Positions 10,070 through 19,672 are shown, counted from the first letter of the stretch. The stretch: DNA of 64,000 bases from Collinsella sp. TF06-26 (GCF_002232035.1 NZ_NKXR01000010.1:1-64000); one strand, 5' to 3'. The notes: generated by a model not told the origin, from the sequence alone. Translations and numbers: made by a program.

Positions 10070-13067
10070 ATCGCTCGACCAGCACGCGATTGAGCCGCCC
10101 CTCCACCAAGCGCTCGTATAGATGCCGCGTCTCGGGCTCGGGCACGCCATTGACCTGTTCCCTCAGATGGTGCATATGCCCGCTGTACAGCTCGACGATA
10201 TCGCGCCGCCGCCCCGCCGCACTGTAGACGCGCATGGCACAGCGCACCATATCCTCGCGCGCCGTTTCCTGCCGAAGCCCCGACTCCGCCAGCCAAATCG
10301 CCGACTGCAGATCGTTTTCTTCTAGAGCGGCATTTGCTCCCTTAATCATGCAATCGATGTACTTTGACTGCATAATGCGTCGCATACGCAAAAAGTAGGT
10401 GGGGTTACAGCCATTGGGAACATACAGCGGCCCGGCATAAAGCTGCTCAATCTTAAGGCACAGCTCAACTAAATGGGGCCCGCGCGCACCCGTGCGATTT
10501 CCCAAAACCTCGCGGCTTATCTGGTCAAACAGCCGTACATCGGTCTTGACGTAGTCGCCGTTGAGTCCGATGCATTCATTTTGGATGAGCACACACGACT
10601 TGCCATCCGGCGTCGGTCCCAAAGCCGACCGCAAGCGCGATATCGTCGAGTACAGGTTGTTGCGGGCGCTATTGAACTCGGCATGGGGCCACAGCTCCAT
10701 GGCCAGCGTCTCACGATCGACGAGCGCGTCCATGCCCAGCGCAAGCCGCTCGGCAAGTGTCGCCGCCTTCTTGCGCCGCCACATTTTGTCCGTGATGGGA
10801 AACCCATCGCGCTCGGCGCGAAACGCACCAAACATGCGAATCTCGATATGGTCGATGGTATCAACGGCTTCAACCTCGCCGGCCTGGAACAGGCGCTCGC
10901 CCTCCCCTTCCAGATCGTCGCGCAGCGAATACCGCGATAACTCGCGCACGGGAAGCTTCTTGCGAATCCTGGTCGCCGGCTCGCCCAGACAATGCATGGC
11001 AAGGCGCGCAAAGAGCCGATACGATGGCTCTAGAATCCCCGCGCGATTCATGGACATCCAGGCCGCAAGATCGCTGTCTCGGCCCGCACAGGCCAAATGC
11101 AGCGCCACCATCCAGGCCTCCGCTCCACCAACCTGCGTCTGGCTTATATCGAGTAGCTCCGCTTCCTCGCGCACCGAAACCATCGAGGTGTTACGCAGAT
11201 ACGCCGCGCGCTCCAGCAGCAATGCGTTATCGCGCATGTACGCAATCGACTCCTCGGCAAGTTTGAGCACTTGGACCGCACGAAACTTTGCATTAACCGG
11301 CCGTCCCTCTGCCAGCGACTGCCAGCCTTCTAGCAACAGGCCAAACAGCTGAATCTGGTTGTCGCGCATGCGCACGGCAAAACGATCGAGCTCGTTGAAT
11401 GCCGCGTCGTCGGTTACCGGCAGGCCGGAAAGGAGCCGCCGTGCCGCCAACACCATGCGCACCCAGATAGCCATCGCCTTAAGCCCACGTACGTCGAGCG
11501 CCTCCCGCACCACCGTCATCTCGTCGTCGCGCTCGTCGGTTCCCGCAAACGACCCGTCAAAAAGCTCCACCAGCATGCTATCGGCCCGTATAACAATCCC
11601 CGCGATGTCGAGCTCACAGTCGTAGGCCTTGCTCGTTTTGAGCTGCTGTAGAACGCCGCCGTCATCTCCCCGCTCGGTCAGGCAGCGCTTGACCTCGATA
11701 TGTGCGGACAACATATCGAGTGCGGTATGGGATGTCTCGATTTCTGGCACGGCCAGGTTCGTAGGAAGCCCAAGCCCGTTGTCCCCATAGCAAACAGCCG
11801 TCAGTGTCTGGGCCACCCTCCATGAAACAGGGTCTATTTCGCAGGCCGCCCGTTCGCCCCCGCGCTCGATGACCGATGCCATATAGCGAGCGAGCTTTGT
11901 ATTGGACACGCTGACCGCTGCCAGATATACGCCAAGCGCCTCGGCAGGCGTTGGCTCTGGAGCCGGATCCTCGGCATCGATCGTGCCCAGCGCTGCTCGG
12001 CAGATATCGGCCCCGTGCCCCGTCAGAGCCAGATCGACCCCATACTGCCCAGCAAGTTCAAGGACCGCATCACGGTCCAAAAAGGCGTCCGCCAGGCCCA
12101 TCGCCGCATCGCATCTACCCGCCTTAAGCAAAATCCGGGCCGCCCTCGGAACAAGTTCGGGGCGAACCTCGGCCACCAACTTACGCAAGCGCAAGCGTCC
12201 GTTATCCTCCGTGCCCAGACACGTAAAACTCCGCTCGGCGGGGTCCAAGCCAAAGATCGGGTAGTCGCGTACAAAGTAGGACTGGTCGACCATCGACAGC
12301 CTCACCCCGCAAGCCTCGAGTTCTGCGATATTGCCCTCGCCCATCAAAATCATGAGACATGCCACGCAAAACAGCGCATTATTGTCGAGCGAAGCCAGAT
12401 CGACAAGTGCCGCGCCATATACGTTGACAATCTCGTTTTCGAGCAGACCGGCTACGTCGCCTTGGCCATACAGACCCGTCTGCAATGCCGAAACGAGCTC
12501 GGGCACGCCCTGCGTGAGCTGATAAAAGTCGAGCGATGTGCTGATCGAAAACGCCGATGCCCACGCCGAATACTCATAGGCATGCACCTTGAGCATCTGC
12601 GCATTGATCTTAACCGAATCGCCCAGCCCATGAATCAGTTGACGATTTGAAGGACGGCAGGAGATAAAGACCCCTACCCCCATAGCGCGCAGGCCGCGAA
12701 TCCTGTCGATGAGGTCTTCGGTATCGTGCTGATCGAGGTTTGGCACATTATCAATCGCGATAAGGGAGTGCGGTTTGTCTTTGAGTTCTTCGGTAACCAC
12801 CTCGAGCTGCATAAACACCTCGCGCCCAGTGGCGCGATCGGCCTCGATAATCCGCACAGGGCCTCGCGTCGGGTCGCATTTAACCTCATGGGTGTACTGC
12901 AGCAGCACCGAGGTCTTCCCAAACCCGTCGGGCGCATAGAGAACCACGATGCCGGCCTTTCGGCCCTTGGCGAGAAGCTCATTCATCAAGCGTTCGCGTC
13001 GCACCATATAGCCTCCGCCCAGCGGCATCAGCTCGAGGTCGTCTATACTGCTCAAATCGTTTACCAT
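10068..13067 (-). CDS. Large ATPase / SARP-type transcriptional regulator
   Basis: A 999-residue soluble protein. An N-terminal STAND/AAA-like ATPase module carries Walker A YAPDGFGKTS (about 44-53) and a Walker B-like LIAIDNVPNLD (about 101-111). A long helical middle, probably TPR-like, follows. Near residue 750 a winged-helix domain (IRMFGAFRAERDG...NNLYSTISRLRSALG) begins, then a bacterial transcriptional-activator domain to the C-terminus, the arrangement of SARP/AfsR-type activators but with the DNA-binding part at the C-terminal end. Target genes and ligand are unknown. GAGGAG precedes the ATG at 13067. It stands alone between two terminators. Confidence 0.85.
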   Translation of the reverse strand: MVNDLSSIDDLELMPLGGGYMVRRERLMNELLAKGRKAGIVVLYAPDGFGKTSVLLQYTHEVKCDPTRGPVRIIEADRATGREVFMQLEVVTEELKDKPHSLIAIDNVPNLDQHDTEDLIDRIRGLRAMGVGVFISCRPSNRQLIHGLGDSVKINAQMLKVHAYEYSAWASAFSISTSLDFYQLTQGVPELVSALQTGLYGQGDVAGLLENEIVNVYGAALVDLASLDNNALFCVACLMILMGEGNIAELEACGVRLSMVDQSYFVRDYPIFGLDPAERSFTCLGTEDNGRLRLRKLVAEVRPELVPRAARILLKAGRCDAAMGLADAFLDRDAVLELAGQYGVDLALTGHGADICRAALGTIDAEDPAPEPTPAEALGVYLAAVSVSNTKLARYMASVIERGGERAACEIDPVSWRVAQTLTAVCYGDNGLGLPTNLAVPEIETSHTALDMLSAHIEVKRCLTERGDDGGVLQQLKTSKAYDCELDIAGIVIRADSMLVELFDGSFAGTDERDDEMTVVREALDVRGLKAMAIWVRMVLAARRLLSGLPVTDDAAFNELDRFAVRMRDNQIQLFGLLLEGWQSLAEGRPVNAKFRAVQVLKLAEESIAYMRDNALLLERAAYLRNTSMVSVREEAELLDISQTQVGGAEAWMVALHLACAGRDSDLAAWMSMNRAGILEPSYRLFARLAMHCLGEPATRIRKKLPVRELSRYSLRDDLEGEGERLFQAGEVEAVDTIDHIEIRMFGAFRAERDGFPITDKMWRRKKAATLAERLALGMDALVDRETLAMELWPHAEFNSARNNLYSTISRLRSALGPTPDGKSCVLIQNECIGLNGDYVKTDVRLFDQISREVLGNRTGARGPHLVELCLKIEQLYAGPLYVPNGCNPTYFLRMRRIMQSKYIDCMIKGANAALEENDLQSAIWLAESGLRQETAREDMVRCAMRVYSAAGRRRDIVELYSGHMHHLREQVNGVPEPETRHLYERLVEGRLNRVLVER

Positions 13068-13455
13068 GCCCGCTCCTCAACTCGACCGTATGGACACTGT
13101 AACCGCAAGACCATACAAGCCGCGCTATGAATAGAGCGACCTTGTGTTCTAGGTTGTCTTTTGGTACGCAAGCGGCAAGTTTTTGTACAGCGAGGGCCGA
13201 TTGTTATTAATCCCCCGACTAATCGGTCTTTAAGCAGGTAAATGAGCTTGTCAGCTTGTTCCATCCAAGCGGCAGTGTAACGCAAATGAACAAGGTTCAG
13301 CCATGTCATTCAACTCGCCTAGCACCCGCTACCGTCTACGACCTTTTAGTGGCATTTTTGCATAGAATCTGGTATGGAATGAATCAAGCTGTTTGACATC
13401 CGGCATTCGTCAAGCTTGCGGCAAGATTTTGGTCAAGCGGGCGGAAAGGGATAGC
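13068..13455. other. Intergenic region upstream of the large regulator
   Basis: About 390 bp with lower GC than its neighbours, presumably holding the regulator's promoter. TCAAGC occurs three times near 13385-13440 in the same orientation. A short frame on the minus strand here has no ribosome site and is not called. Nothing else identifiable. Confidence 0.4.
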
Positions 13456-13481
13456 AAAAAGGCCCCCGCAAAGCGGAGGCC
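13456..13481 (-). terminator. Rho-independent terminator after nagB
   Basis: On the minus strand GGCCTCCGC/GCGGGGGCC forms a stem with a TTT loop, followed by five T, about 35 bases after the nagB stop. Confidence 0.85.
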
Positions 13482-13515
13482 TTAGGCAAGGCTATGTCGA
13501 GGTGCAGGATTCGCG

Positions 13516-14244
13516 CTACTCGCAGAGCGAAAGGGCGGCCTCGTCGGCAACGACAACGCAGTTGGTGTGCAGCTGCAGGATCGAAGCCGGGCACGCAGGC
13601 GTAACCGGACCGTAGCACATGTCATGCACGGCCTGAGCCTTGGCCTCGCCGTTGGCGACGACCAGGATCATGCGGGCATACATGATGGTCTGGGTGCCCA
13701 TGGTGTAGGCCTGACGGGGAACGTCGTCGATGCTGTCGAACAGGCGGCTGTTGGCCTGAATGGTGCTCTCGGTGAGGTCGACGCAGTGCGTACCCTTGGA
13801 GAAGTGGTCATCGGGCTCGTTGAAGCCGATGTGGCCGTTGTTGCCAATGCCGAGCAGCTGCAGATCCGGGTAACCGGCGGCGGCGACGATCTTGTCGTAC
13901 TCAGAGCAGGCAGCGGCGGCGTCGGGGTTGGAACCGTCGGGCACATGCGTGTTGTTCAGGTCGATGTTGATGTGATCGAAGAAGTTCTCACGCATAAAGT
14001 AGTGATAGCTCTGGGGATCGTCGTGCGAAAGGCCGCGATACTCGTCCAGGTTGTATGTGCTGACCTCGGCAAAGTCGACGTCGCCCTTCTCGTACCAAGC
14101 AGCGAGCTGCTTGTAGGCACCGATCGGGGTGGAGCCGGTGGCAAGGCCCAGCACACAGTCGGGCTTGAGGATAACCTGCGCCGAGATGATATTGGCGGCC
14201 TTGCGGCTCATATCCTCGTAGTCTTTAGCTTTAATGATCTTCAT
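13516..14244 (-). CDS. nagB: Glucosamine-6-phosphate deaminase
   Basis: Converts glucosamine-6-phosphate to fructose-6-phosphate and ammonia, feeding amino sugars into glycolysis. The 242-residue protein shows GLATGSTPIGAYKQL (phosphate loop), the catalytic Asp in YNLDEYRGL, LLGIGNNGHIGFNEP, and TMGTQTIMYARMI. Length fits the short Gram-positive type. ATG at 14244 has AAAGGA upstream; the longer frame to 14322 has none. With crr and glmM nearby on the same strand it forms an amino-sugar neighbourhood, though hairpins separate the units. Confidence 0.95.
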   Translation of the reverse strand: MKIIKAKDYEDMSRKAANIISAQVILKPDCVLGLATGSTPIGAYKQLAAWYEKGDVDFAEVSTYNLDEYRGLSHDDPQSYHYFMRENFFDHINIDLNNTHVPDGSNPDAAAACSEYDKIVAAAGYPDLQLLGIGNNGHIGFNEPDDHFSKGTHCVDLTESTIQANSRLFDSIDDVPRQAYTMGTQTIMYARMILVVANGEAKAQAVHDMCYGPVTPACPASILQLHTNCVVVADEAALSLCE

Positions 14245-14405
14245 TACGCGTCCTTTCTCGTACAAGAGAGGCAAGGCTCCCCTTACAAGCACTTGCCCGC
14301 GGCCCGCGTCGGCCGCAACCAACGTGTGCGGCCACCAGGGCGAGGTCGCGTAATGTATGTGTCTCGTGTCTAGCCGCGTCGAGGCCCCTGCCCGTCCACG
14401 GTGAC

Positions 14406-14476
14406 CCGAAGCCTTTTAGCTTCGGACAAATCCCATCTTGCCACGGAGGGCGTCCTCTTTCAAGGGCGCCCTCCGT
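14406..14476 (-). terminator. Two tandem hairpins after crr
   Basis: ACGGAGGGCG/CGCCCTCCGT (14443-14476) lies 40 bases past the crr stop, followed on the minus strand by CCGAAGC/GCTTCGG (14406-14425). The second has a TAAAAG loop. Neither has a clean U-tract; together they probably end the crr transcript. Confidence 0.55.
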
Positions 14477-14516
14477 AAACGTGTTTGAATTGTAGGCTAA
14501 TGGCCACGTGCACTTG

Positions 14517-15014
14517 CTAGCGCTCGCGAGCAACGATGAGCTGGTCCATCTCTTCGACATGCACGCCAACGGAGCCCTTGATGCTCGAGAACTCAACAGA
14601 GTTGCACACCAAGATGGGAACCGTCACATCGTAGCCCTCGGCAGCAATTGCCTCGCGATCGAACTCAATGAGCACATCGCCCTTATGGACGATGTCGCCC
14701 ACTTGCGCATGTACGGTAAAGTGCTTGCCCTCAAGCTGAACAGTGTCCAAACCAACGTGGATGAGCACGTCCAAGCCATCGACCGTGTTAAGCGCAACAG
14801 CGTGTCCCGTGGGAAAAATGGCCTCGACCTTGGCATCAGCCGGTGCAATCACACGCGTGCCGGTAGGCTGAATCGCCACGCCCTGGCCCAAAAGGCCGGT
14901 GGCAAATGTCTGGTCGTTTACCTCGGAAAGCGGAATGACGTCGCCCGAGATGGGAGCATCCAGCGTAAGGACTCGACCACGCATACCAAAAGACCTTAGG
15001 ACTTTAGTGAACAT
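14517..15014 (-). CDS. crr: PTS glucose-type EIIA component
   Basis: A 165-residue single-domain EIIA of the glucose family that passes phosphate from HPr to an EIIB partner. The phosphorylated His lies in VLIHVGLDTVQLEGKHF; the second active-site His is in FPTGHAVALNT; SGDVIPLSEVNDQTFATGLLG is the typical N-terminal strand region (shown in parts). It is unfused, as crr usually is, and no EIIBC gene is in the window. ATG at 15014 follows GGGGAG. The next gene on the strand is glmM, 70 bases upstream. Confidence 0.92.
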   Translation of the reverse strand: MFTKVLRSFGMRGRVLTLDAPISGDVIPLSEVNDQTFATGLLGQGVAIQPTGTRVIAPADAKVEAIFPTGHAVALNTVDGLDVLIHVGLDTVQLEGKHFTVHAQVGDIVHKGDVLIEFDREAIAAEGYDVTVPILVCNSVEFSSIKGSVGVHVEEMDQLIVARER

Positions 15015-15085
15015 GCTCCCCCTCGGACATACCAATCGACCAAAATAGCCTTAACAGTTTACCACTTGGCACTCGTTTTTGACCA

Positions 15086-16423
15086 TTAGGGAAGTTCGCG
15101 CTTGACAACCTCGACGATGTCGTCAACAACGCGCTGGGTCAGCTCGTGCGTCTCGGCCTCGGCCATAACGCGGACCAGCGGCTCGGTACCGCTCGGACGC
15201 ACCAGAATGCGACCGCGGCCGTCAAGTTCCTTCTCGGCAGCAGCGACAGCATCCCAGATGGGCTGGCAATCGTCCAGACCAGCCTTGTTGTCGGAATGCA
15301 CGTTGACGAGTACCTGCGGGTACTTCTTCATGATGCCGGCAAGATCGGTGAGGGTACGACCGGTGCGCTTGAGCACGGCCAGCAGCTGAAGAGCCGTCAC
15401 CAGGCCGTCACCGGTGGTGTTGTGCTCCAGGAAGATGATGTGGCCGGACTGTTCGCCGCCGATGACGGCGCCATCCGCGAGCATACGCTCCAGAACGTAG
15501 CGATCGCCCACGGCGGTCTGAACCATTTCGAAGCCCTGCTCCTTCATAGCGATGGAGAAGCCCAGGTTGCACATGACGGTCGAGACGATCTCGGAGTTGG
15601 CGAGCTTGCCGCGAGCGGCCAGGTCGGAACCGCAGATAGCCAGGATGTAGTCACCGTCGATCTCATTGCCCTCGCTGTCCACGAACAGCACGCGATCGGC
15701 GTCGCCGTCGTGGGCCAAGCCGATATCGGCGTGGGTGCGCAGCACGAGCTCGCGCAGGGGCTCAAGGTGAGTGGAGCCGCACTCAACGTTAATGTCGGTG
15801 CCGCAGTAATCGGTGTTGATGGCATGGACCGTGGCGCCCAGGCGCTGCAGCGCAGCGGGCGTGGTCTGGCAGGAAGCACCGTGGCCGCAGTCGACGGCAA
15901 CAACCAGGCCATCGAGCTTAAGGCCGTCGAGCGTGCTGATGGCATGATCGACATAGGCCTTGCGGGCGTCTTTCATCTTGATGATGTGACCCACACCGGC
16001 GCCGGTCGGCAGCGTGTCGGCAGCCATGGCCTCCTCGGACATGACCCAGGCGCTGATCTCTTCCTCGACAGCATCGGGAAGCTTCATGCCCTTGCGGCTA
16101 AAGAACTTGATGCCGTTGAACTCCGGCGGATTGTGCGAAGCGGAGATGACGATGCCACCGTCGAGCTCATTTTGGACGGTGAGCAGCGCCACGGCCGGCG
16201 TAGGGATAACGCCGCAGCAGTGCGGACGGCCGCCCTCGGCCATAATGCCGGCGGTCAGAGCGCTCTCGAGCATGGTGCCCGAAAGACGCGTGTCGCGGCC
16301 GACGCAGATATCCGGACCAAGGAACTTGGTCGCCGCGCGGCCCAGGCGAAACGCGAGGTCGCACGAGAGGTCGGCATTGGCGACGCCACGGACGCCGTCG
16401 GTACCGAAGATGTTCTGGGGCAT
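15086..16423 (-). CDS. glmM: Phosphoglucosamine mutase
   Basis: Interconverts glucosamine-6-P and glucosamine-1-P for UDP-GlcNAc and cell-wall synthesis. The 445-residue length is standard. Visible motifs: FGTDGVRG at the N-terminus, the phosphoserine loop VISASHNPPEFNGIK, the metal loop HDGDADRVLFVD, sugar-binding GEQSGHI and phosphate-binding VRPSGTEPLVRVM. GGAG precedes the ATG. A strong terminator separates it from rpsI upstream. Confidence 0.96.
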   Translation of the reverse strand: MPQNIFGTDGVRGVANADLSCDLAFRLGRAATKFLGPDICVGRDTRLSGTMLESALTAGIMAEGGRPHCCGVIPTPAVALLTVQNELDGGIVISASHNPPEFNGIKFFSRKGMKLPDAVEEEISAWVMSEEAMAADTLPTGAGVGHIIKMKDARKAYVDHAISTLDGLKLDGLVVAVDCGHGASCQTTPAALQRLGATVHAINTDYCGTDINVECGSTHLEPLRELVLRTHADIGLAHDGDADRVLFVDSEGNEIDGDYILAICGSDLAARGKLANSEIVSTVMCNLGFSIAMKEQGFEMVQTAVGDRYVLERMLADGAVIGGEQSGHIIFLEHNTTGDGLVTALQLLAVLKRTGRTLTDLAGIMKKYPQVLVNVHSDNKAGLDDCQPIWDAVAAAEKELDGRGRILVRPSGTEPLVRVMAEAETHELTQRVVDDIVEVVKRELP

Positions 16424-16473
16424 AGGATCGCTCCTTCCCTAGCAGGCGATATGCAACCGCCCACCCTAGTCGA

Positions 16474-16515
16474 AAAAGAAAAGCGGGACCCGCCGAGGAA
16501 TCGGCAGGCCCCGCT
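16474..16515 (-). terminator. Terminator after rplM-rpsI operon
   Basis: On the minus strand a 12-bp or longer stem (AAGCGGGGCCTGCCGA/TCGGCGGGTCCCGCTT) is followed by TTCTTTTTC, 30 bases beyond the rpsI stop. It lies between rpsI and glmM. Confidence 0.88.
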
Positions 16516-16546
16516 TGTACATTGTATCTCGTAAGGAGATAAAACC

Positions 16547-16942
<396 letters not shown>

Positions 16943-16944
16943 CT

Positions 16945-17388
16945 TTAAGCCTCCAGCTCAATCTTCGTGGGGTTCTGGGCAGCATGCGGATGCTCGGCAC
17001 CAGCGTAGACCTTAAGCTTGGTCATCTGGGCACGGCCGAGGGTGGTCTTGGGCAGCATACCGCGAACGGCGCGCTCGATGACCTTCTCCGGGTGCTTCTC
17101 CATAGCCTGGCGGAAGCTCTCAGCCTTGAGGCCGCCGTTGTAGCCGCTGTGGCGATAATAGGTCTTCGTGTCGGCCTTGTTACCGGTAAGCTGGACCTTA
17201 TCGGCGTTGATGACGACAACGAAGTCGCCGCAGTCGCTGTTGGGCGTGAACTGGGGCTTGTTCTTACCGCGCAGGATCATTGCGATCTGGGTGGCAAGAC
17301 GGCCCAGGACAGCACCATCGGCGTCGACGAGAACCCAGTTGCGCTGGACCTCGCCCTGCTTGGCGTAGTGAGTCGATTTCGAAATCAC
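16945..17388 (-). CDS. rplM: Ribosomal protein L13
   Basis: A 147-residue L13 of the 50S subunit, with [15 protein letters not shown] near the start, [12 protein letters not shown] and [15 protein letters not shown]. First gene of the rplM-rpsI operon, with the promoter expected in the 190 bp upstream. GGAG is visible before the ATG. Confidence 0.98.
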   Translation of the reverse strand: MISKSTHYAKQGEVQRNWVLVDADGAVLGRLATQIAMILRGKNKPQFTPNSDCGDFVVVINADKVQLTGNKADTKTYYRHSGYNGGLKAESFRQAMEKHPEKVIERAVRGMLPKTTLGRAQMTKLKVYAGAEHPHAAQNPTKIELEA

Positions 17389-17582
17389 TTAGACTCCTCC
17401 ATGTACAGTACGTGTTGTTACAGAGATTCACGGGGCTCTGCAAGTAACCCGTCCATATTACCCCGCTCGCCGTACGAGTCAACAGGTATTTTGGCTCCGA
17501 CCAGAGTTTCTGCACATGTCATCCACGAGCCGTGATTTTTCCAACTCTTTAGCTGTTGTCATTTTTTGAGGGTTCGCCGTCG

Positions 17583-18461
17583 CTAGCGCTCAACGAACTC
17601 TTGGATTTCCGCGAGCAGGCGCTTTGCCTCCTGACGGCCCTGGATATACAGGTCCAAAAGCTTTGCCGGATCGTGCTCGACATGGCCGACCTCGACCGGC
17701 TTTTGCGGAGCGATGACCAGCGCGCGGCCCTCGCGCTCATACTTCCACAGGTGCATGCGCTGGAGGTTATAGCGGTCGTGGCGCGTCTCGATAGCCTCGA
17801 GCAGGTAGGGGTAGTCGGCATAGCGGGCGCGCGCGGCAGGCATAAACTCGTAGGGCTTTTTCTCGTACGAGCGGTCCTGGGTGACGATGACGACCGCACG
17901 GTCGAAGCCCGCCTCCTCGAGCACATGCTCGATAGGAACCGAATCGGCCACGCCGCCGTCGACGTATTTGTGCCCGTCGATCTCGACCGGCGGCGTCACC
18001 AGCGGCAGCGACGTCGAGGCACGCACAGCATCGAGGTCGAGCACGGCGCTTTTGACCGGCAGGTAGGCAGCGGTTCCAAACAGCATGTCCGTCGCGACGG
18101 CGTACATCTCGATGGGGCTGGCGTCGAACGTCTCGTTATCAAAGGGATCCAGGCGGTCCTGGATATCGTTGAAGATAAAGTCGTAACCCACGATGGAGCC
18201 CGTGGATGCGAAGGATGCGGCACCCATGTAGCGGTTGTCATTGCAGAAGGTCAGGTTGATGCGATTGACGCGACCGATCTGGTGCGACTTGTAGTTGACG
18301 CCGTTGAGCGCACCGGCCGAAACGCCGTACACCGCCGGAATTTCGACACCGGCCTCCATGAGAACGTCGAGCACGCCGGCGGTAAACTGCCCACGAAAAC
18401 TGCCACCCTCCAAGACGAGCGCGACCTTGCCGGCGTTCTTTGCCTTATCTTCTGCAGTCAT
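17583..18461 (-). CDS. Patatin-like phospholipase family protein
   Basis: A 292-residue serine lipase-type hydrolase. The oxyanion-hole glycines (LVLEGGSFRGQFTAG), the nucleophile elbow GVSAG (Ser near residue 49) and the catalytic Asp in YVDGGVADSVP are all present, forming the Ser-Asp dyad. It lacks an export signal. Similar YjjU-type proteins are cytoplasmic; substrate unknown. AGGAGG precedes the ATG at 18461. It stands alone, with a repeat-rich stretch upstream. Confidence 0.88.
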   Translation of the reverse strand: MTAEDKAKNAGKVALVLEGGSFRGQFTAGVLDVLMEAGVEIPAVYGVSAGALNGVNYKSHQIGRVNRINLTFCNDNRYMGAASFASTGSIVGYDFIFNDIQDRLDPFDNETFDASPIEMYAVATDMLFGTAAYLPVKSAVLDLDAVRASTSLPLVTPPVEIDGHKYVDGGVADSVPIEHVLEEAGFDRAVVIVTQDRSYEKKPYEFMPAARARYADYPYLLEAIETRHDRYNLQRMHLWKYEREGRALVIAPQKPVEVGHVEHDPAKLLDLYIQGRQEAKRLLAEIQEFVER

Positions 18462-18550
18462 ATTGACCTCCTGCGATTGCGTTTTGGCTTTCTTCTACCC
18501 AGTTTTGGAATGGAGGGCGCATGGGTTTTGGAGTTGAGGGGGCGGCTGGC

Positions 18551-18775
18551 GGAAAGCACGTCCCGTTCTGAGGGGCGATTCCGGGATGCGCTTTCCGCCT
18601 GGGTTGCCATGGGGAAAGCATGTCCCACTCTACGGCTCGATTCCGGGTCGCAGCTTCCACTTGAGGCGTCATCCGGAAAATGTATCCCATTCCGAGCTTA
18701 GATTCCGGGATGCGGTTTCCGCCTGGGCAGTCATTGGGAAAACGCGTCCCACTCTGCGTCACTGAGGCGTTTTCT
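18551..18775. repeat. 62-bp tandem repeat, about 3.6 units
   Basis: Units begin at 18551, 18613, 18675 and 18737, an exact 62-bp period, with GGAAA, a TCCC about nine bases on, and GATTCCGGG recurring in diverged form. Each full unit can fold: GGAAAGCACGTCCC pairs with GGGATGCGCTTTCC in unit 1. The units are diverged, so the array is old or under structural constraint. It lies upstream of the patatin gene and contains no supported coding frame. Confidence 0.85.
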
Positions 18776-18777
18776 TT

Positions 18778-18818
18778 ACGCCCGCGCCCTGCATAGAGTT
18801 CGATTCTCCGCGGTACGG
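18778..18818 (+). repeat. 41-nt direct repeat with ssrA T-arm sequence, copy a
   Basis: Identical except at one position (T versus C) to the copy starting exactly 200 bp downstream. It contains GAGTTCGATTCTCCGCG, 17 bases identical to the T-arm end of the adjacent ssrA gene but on the opposite strand. Resembles a decayed attachment-site or tmRNA-end fragment. Confidence 0.75.
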
Positions 18819-18977
18819 GGGATCCGTTGATGCTGGGCGAGGCCAGCTGAAATTCGATAAACATCGCATCTATATTGGGCTGAAGCTTTGCGCGAAGAAT
18901 CCGCGTATTTGCTGCACCGGCTTCGGCCGGCTGCCGCCGCCCTCGCCCGCGGGCTACAAACGCTTCGCGTTTGCTTA

Positions 18978-19018
18978 ACGCCCGCGCCCTGCACAGAGTT
19001 CGATTCTCCGCGGTACGG
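18978..19018 (+). repeat. 41-nt direct repeat with ssrA T-arm sequence, copy b
   Basis: Second copy of the 41-nt repeat, ending just before the ssrA terminator. Between the copies (18819-18977) lies GC-rich DNA with inverted CGGCTTCGGCCG-type stretches and no gene. Confidence 0.75.
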
Positions 19019-19021
19019 ACT

Positions 19022-19058
19022 AGAAATAAAAAGACAGGTAGATACGAATATCTACCTG
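19022..19058 (-). terminator. Rho-independent terminator of ssrA
   Basis: CAGGTAGATA/TATCTACCTG stem with a four-base loop, followed on the minus strand by a T-rich run (CTTTTTATTTCT), 12 bases beyond the CCA end of ssrA. Confidence 0.9.
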
Positions 19059-19069
19059 CCTGTTACTTA

Positions 19070-19433
19070 TGGTGGAGGCGCGGAGAATCGAACTCCGGTC
19101 CACGAAAGCCCCCTGATTGGCATCTCCAAGCTCAGTCGCTGGTTTAGTCTCGGACGCCTTGCGCGCAGCGACACGCTCGCGACGTCCTAACCGGTTCGGT
19201 CTTAGCCCGCGCCATACCGATTACGTGCGCAGGAGCATTCCCCTAAGATGACGTCGCGCCGGTGTCGGGGAAATCACCGGGTTGACGCGCCGCTATAAAT
19301 TAAGCAGCGAGAGCCATAGGCTCAAAAGAAGAGTTGTTGTCAATTCAATTTGACGGTACCCCTGTTTAACGAGGCGAGGAGACCTCGGCTTGCTTCCTCT
19401 CTCAGAGCTATCGTGTCGAAACCAGTCGCCCCC
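19070..19433 (-). ncRNA. ssrA: Transfer-messenger RNA
   Basis: One-piece tmRNA of 364 nt that rescues stalled ribosomes. The 5' end GGGGGCGACTGGTTTCGAC pairs with the 3' acceptor strand CGCCTCC before ACCA; the T-arm GGAGTTCGATTCTCC lies just inside it. The tag reading frame (19300-19341) ends DNNSSFEPMALAA followed by TAA; the exact resume codon (probably GAC or the codon before) cannot be fixed by eye. The ALAA end is the usual protease signal. A terminator follows. Confidence 0.96.
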
Positions 19434-19672
19434 GAATGTCGGGAAAGTCTGGATGGTATCGGGCCTGCAAACACCCGATAACCGTCGACTTTTCAAGGAA
19501 CATACGGGGCGAGCCCCGCTTGTGGAGTGTTATCTTACCACGTTCTGAAAGCGGACAGCTGTTCTATGCACGAGCTGTGAAGACCCCAATGTGCGCCGCA
19601 CTTCGCACTTTTGTTACCGATCGCGTCACGTATATTTTCGCCAAGCAAAATTGACCCGTCGAAAGGACCGTT

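Noticed and set aside
13061..13309. 82-residue minus-strand frame before the large regulator
   Set aside because: No ribosome site, overlaps the regulator start, composition not coding-like.
18445..18864. 139-residue frame through the 62-bp tandem repeat
   Set aside because: Follows the repeat and the patatin start; no ribosome site.
18778..19018. tRNA genes from GTTCGATTC T-arm-like sequence
   Set aside because: No acceptor, D or anticodon arm can be built; the match is to the ssrA end.
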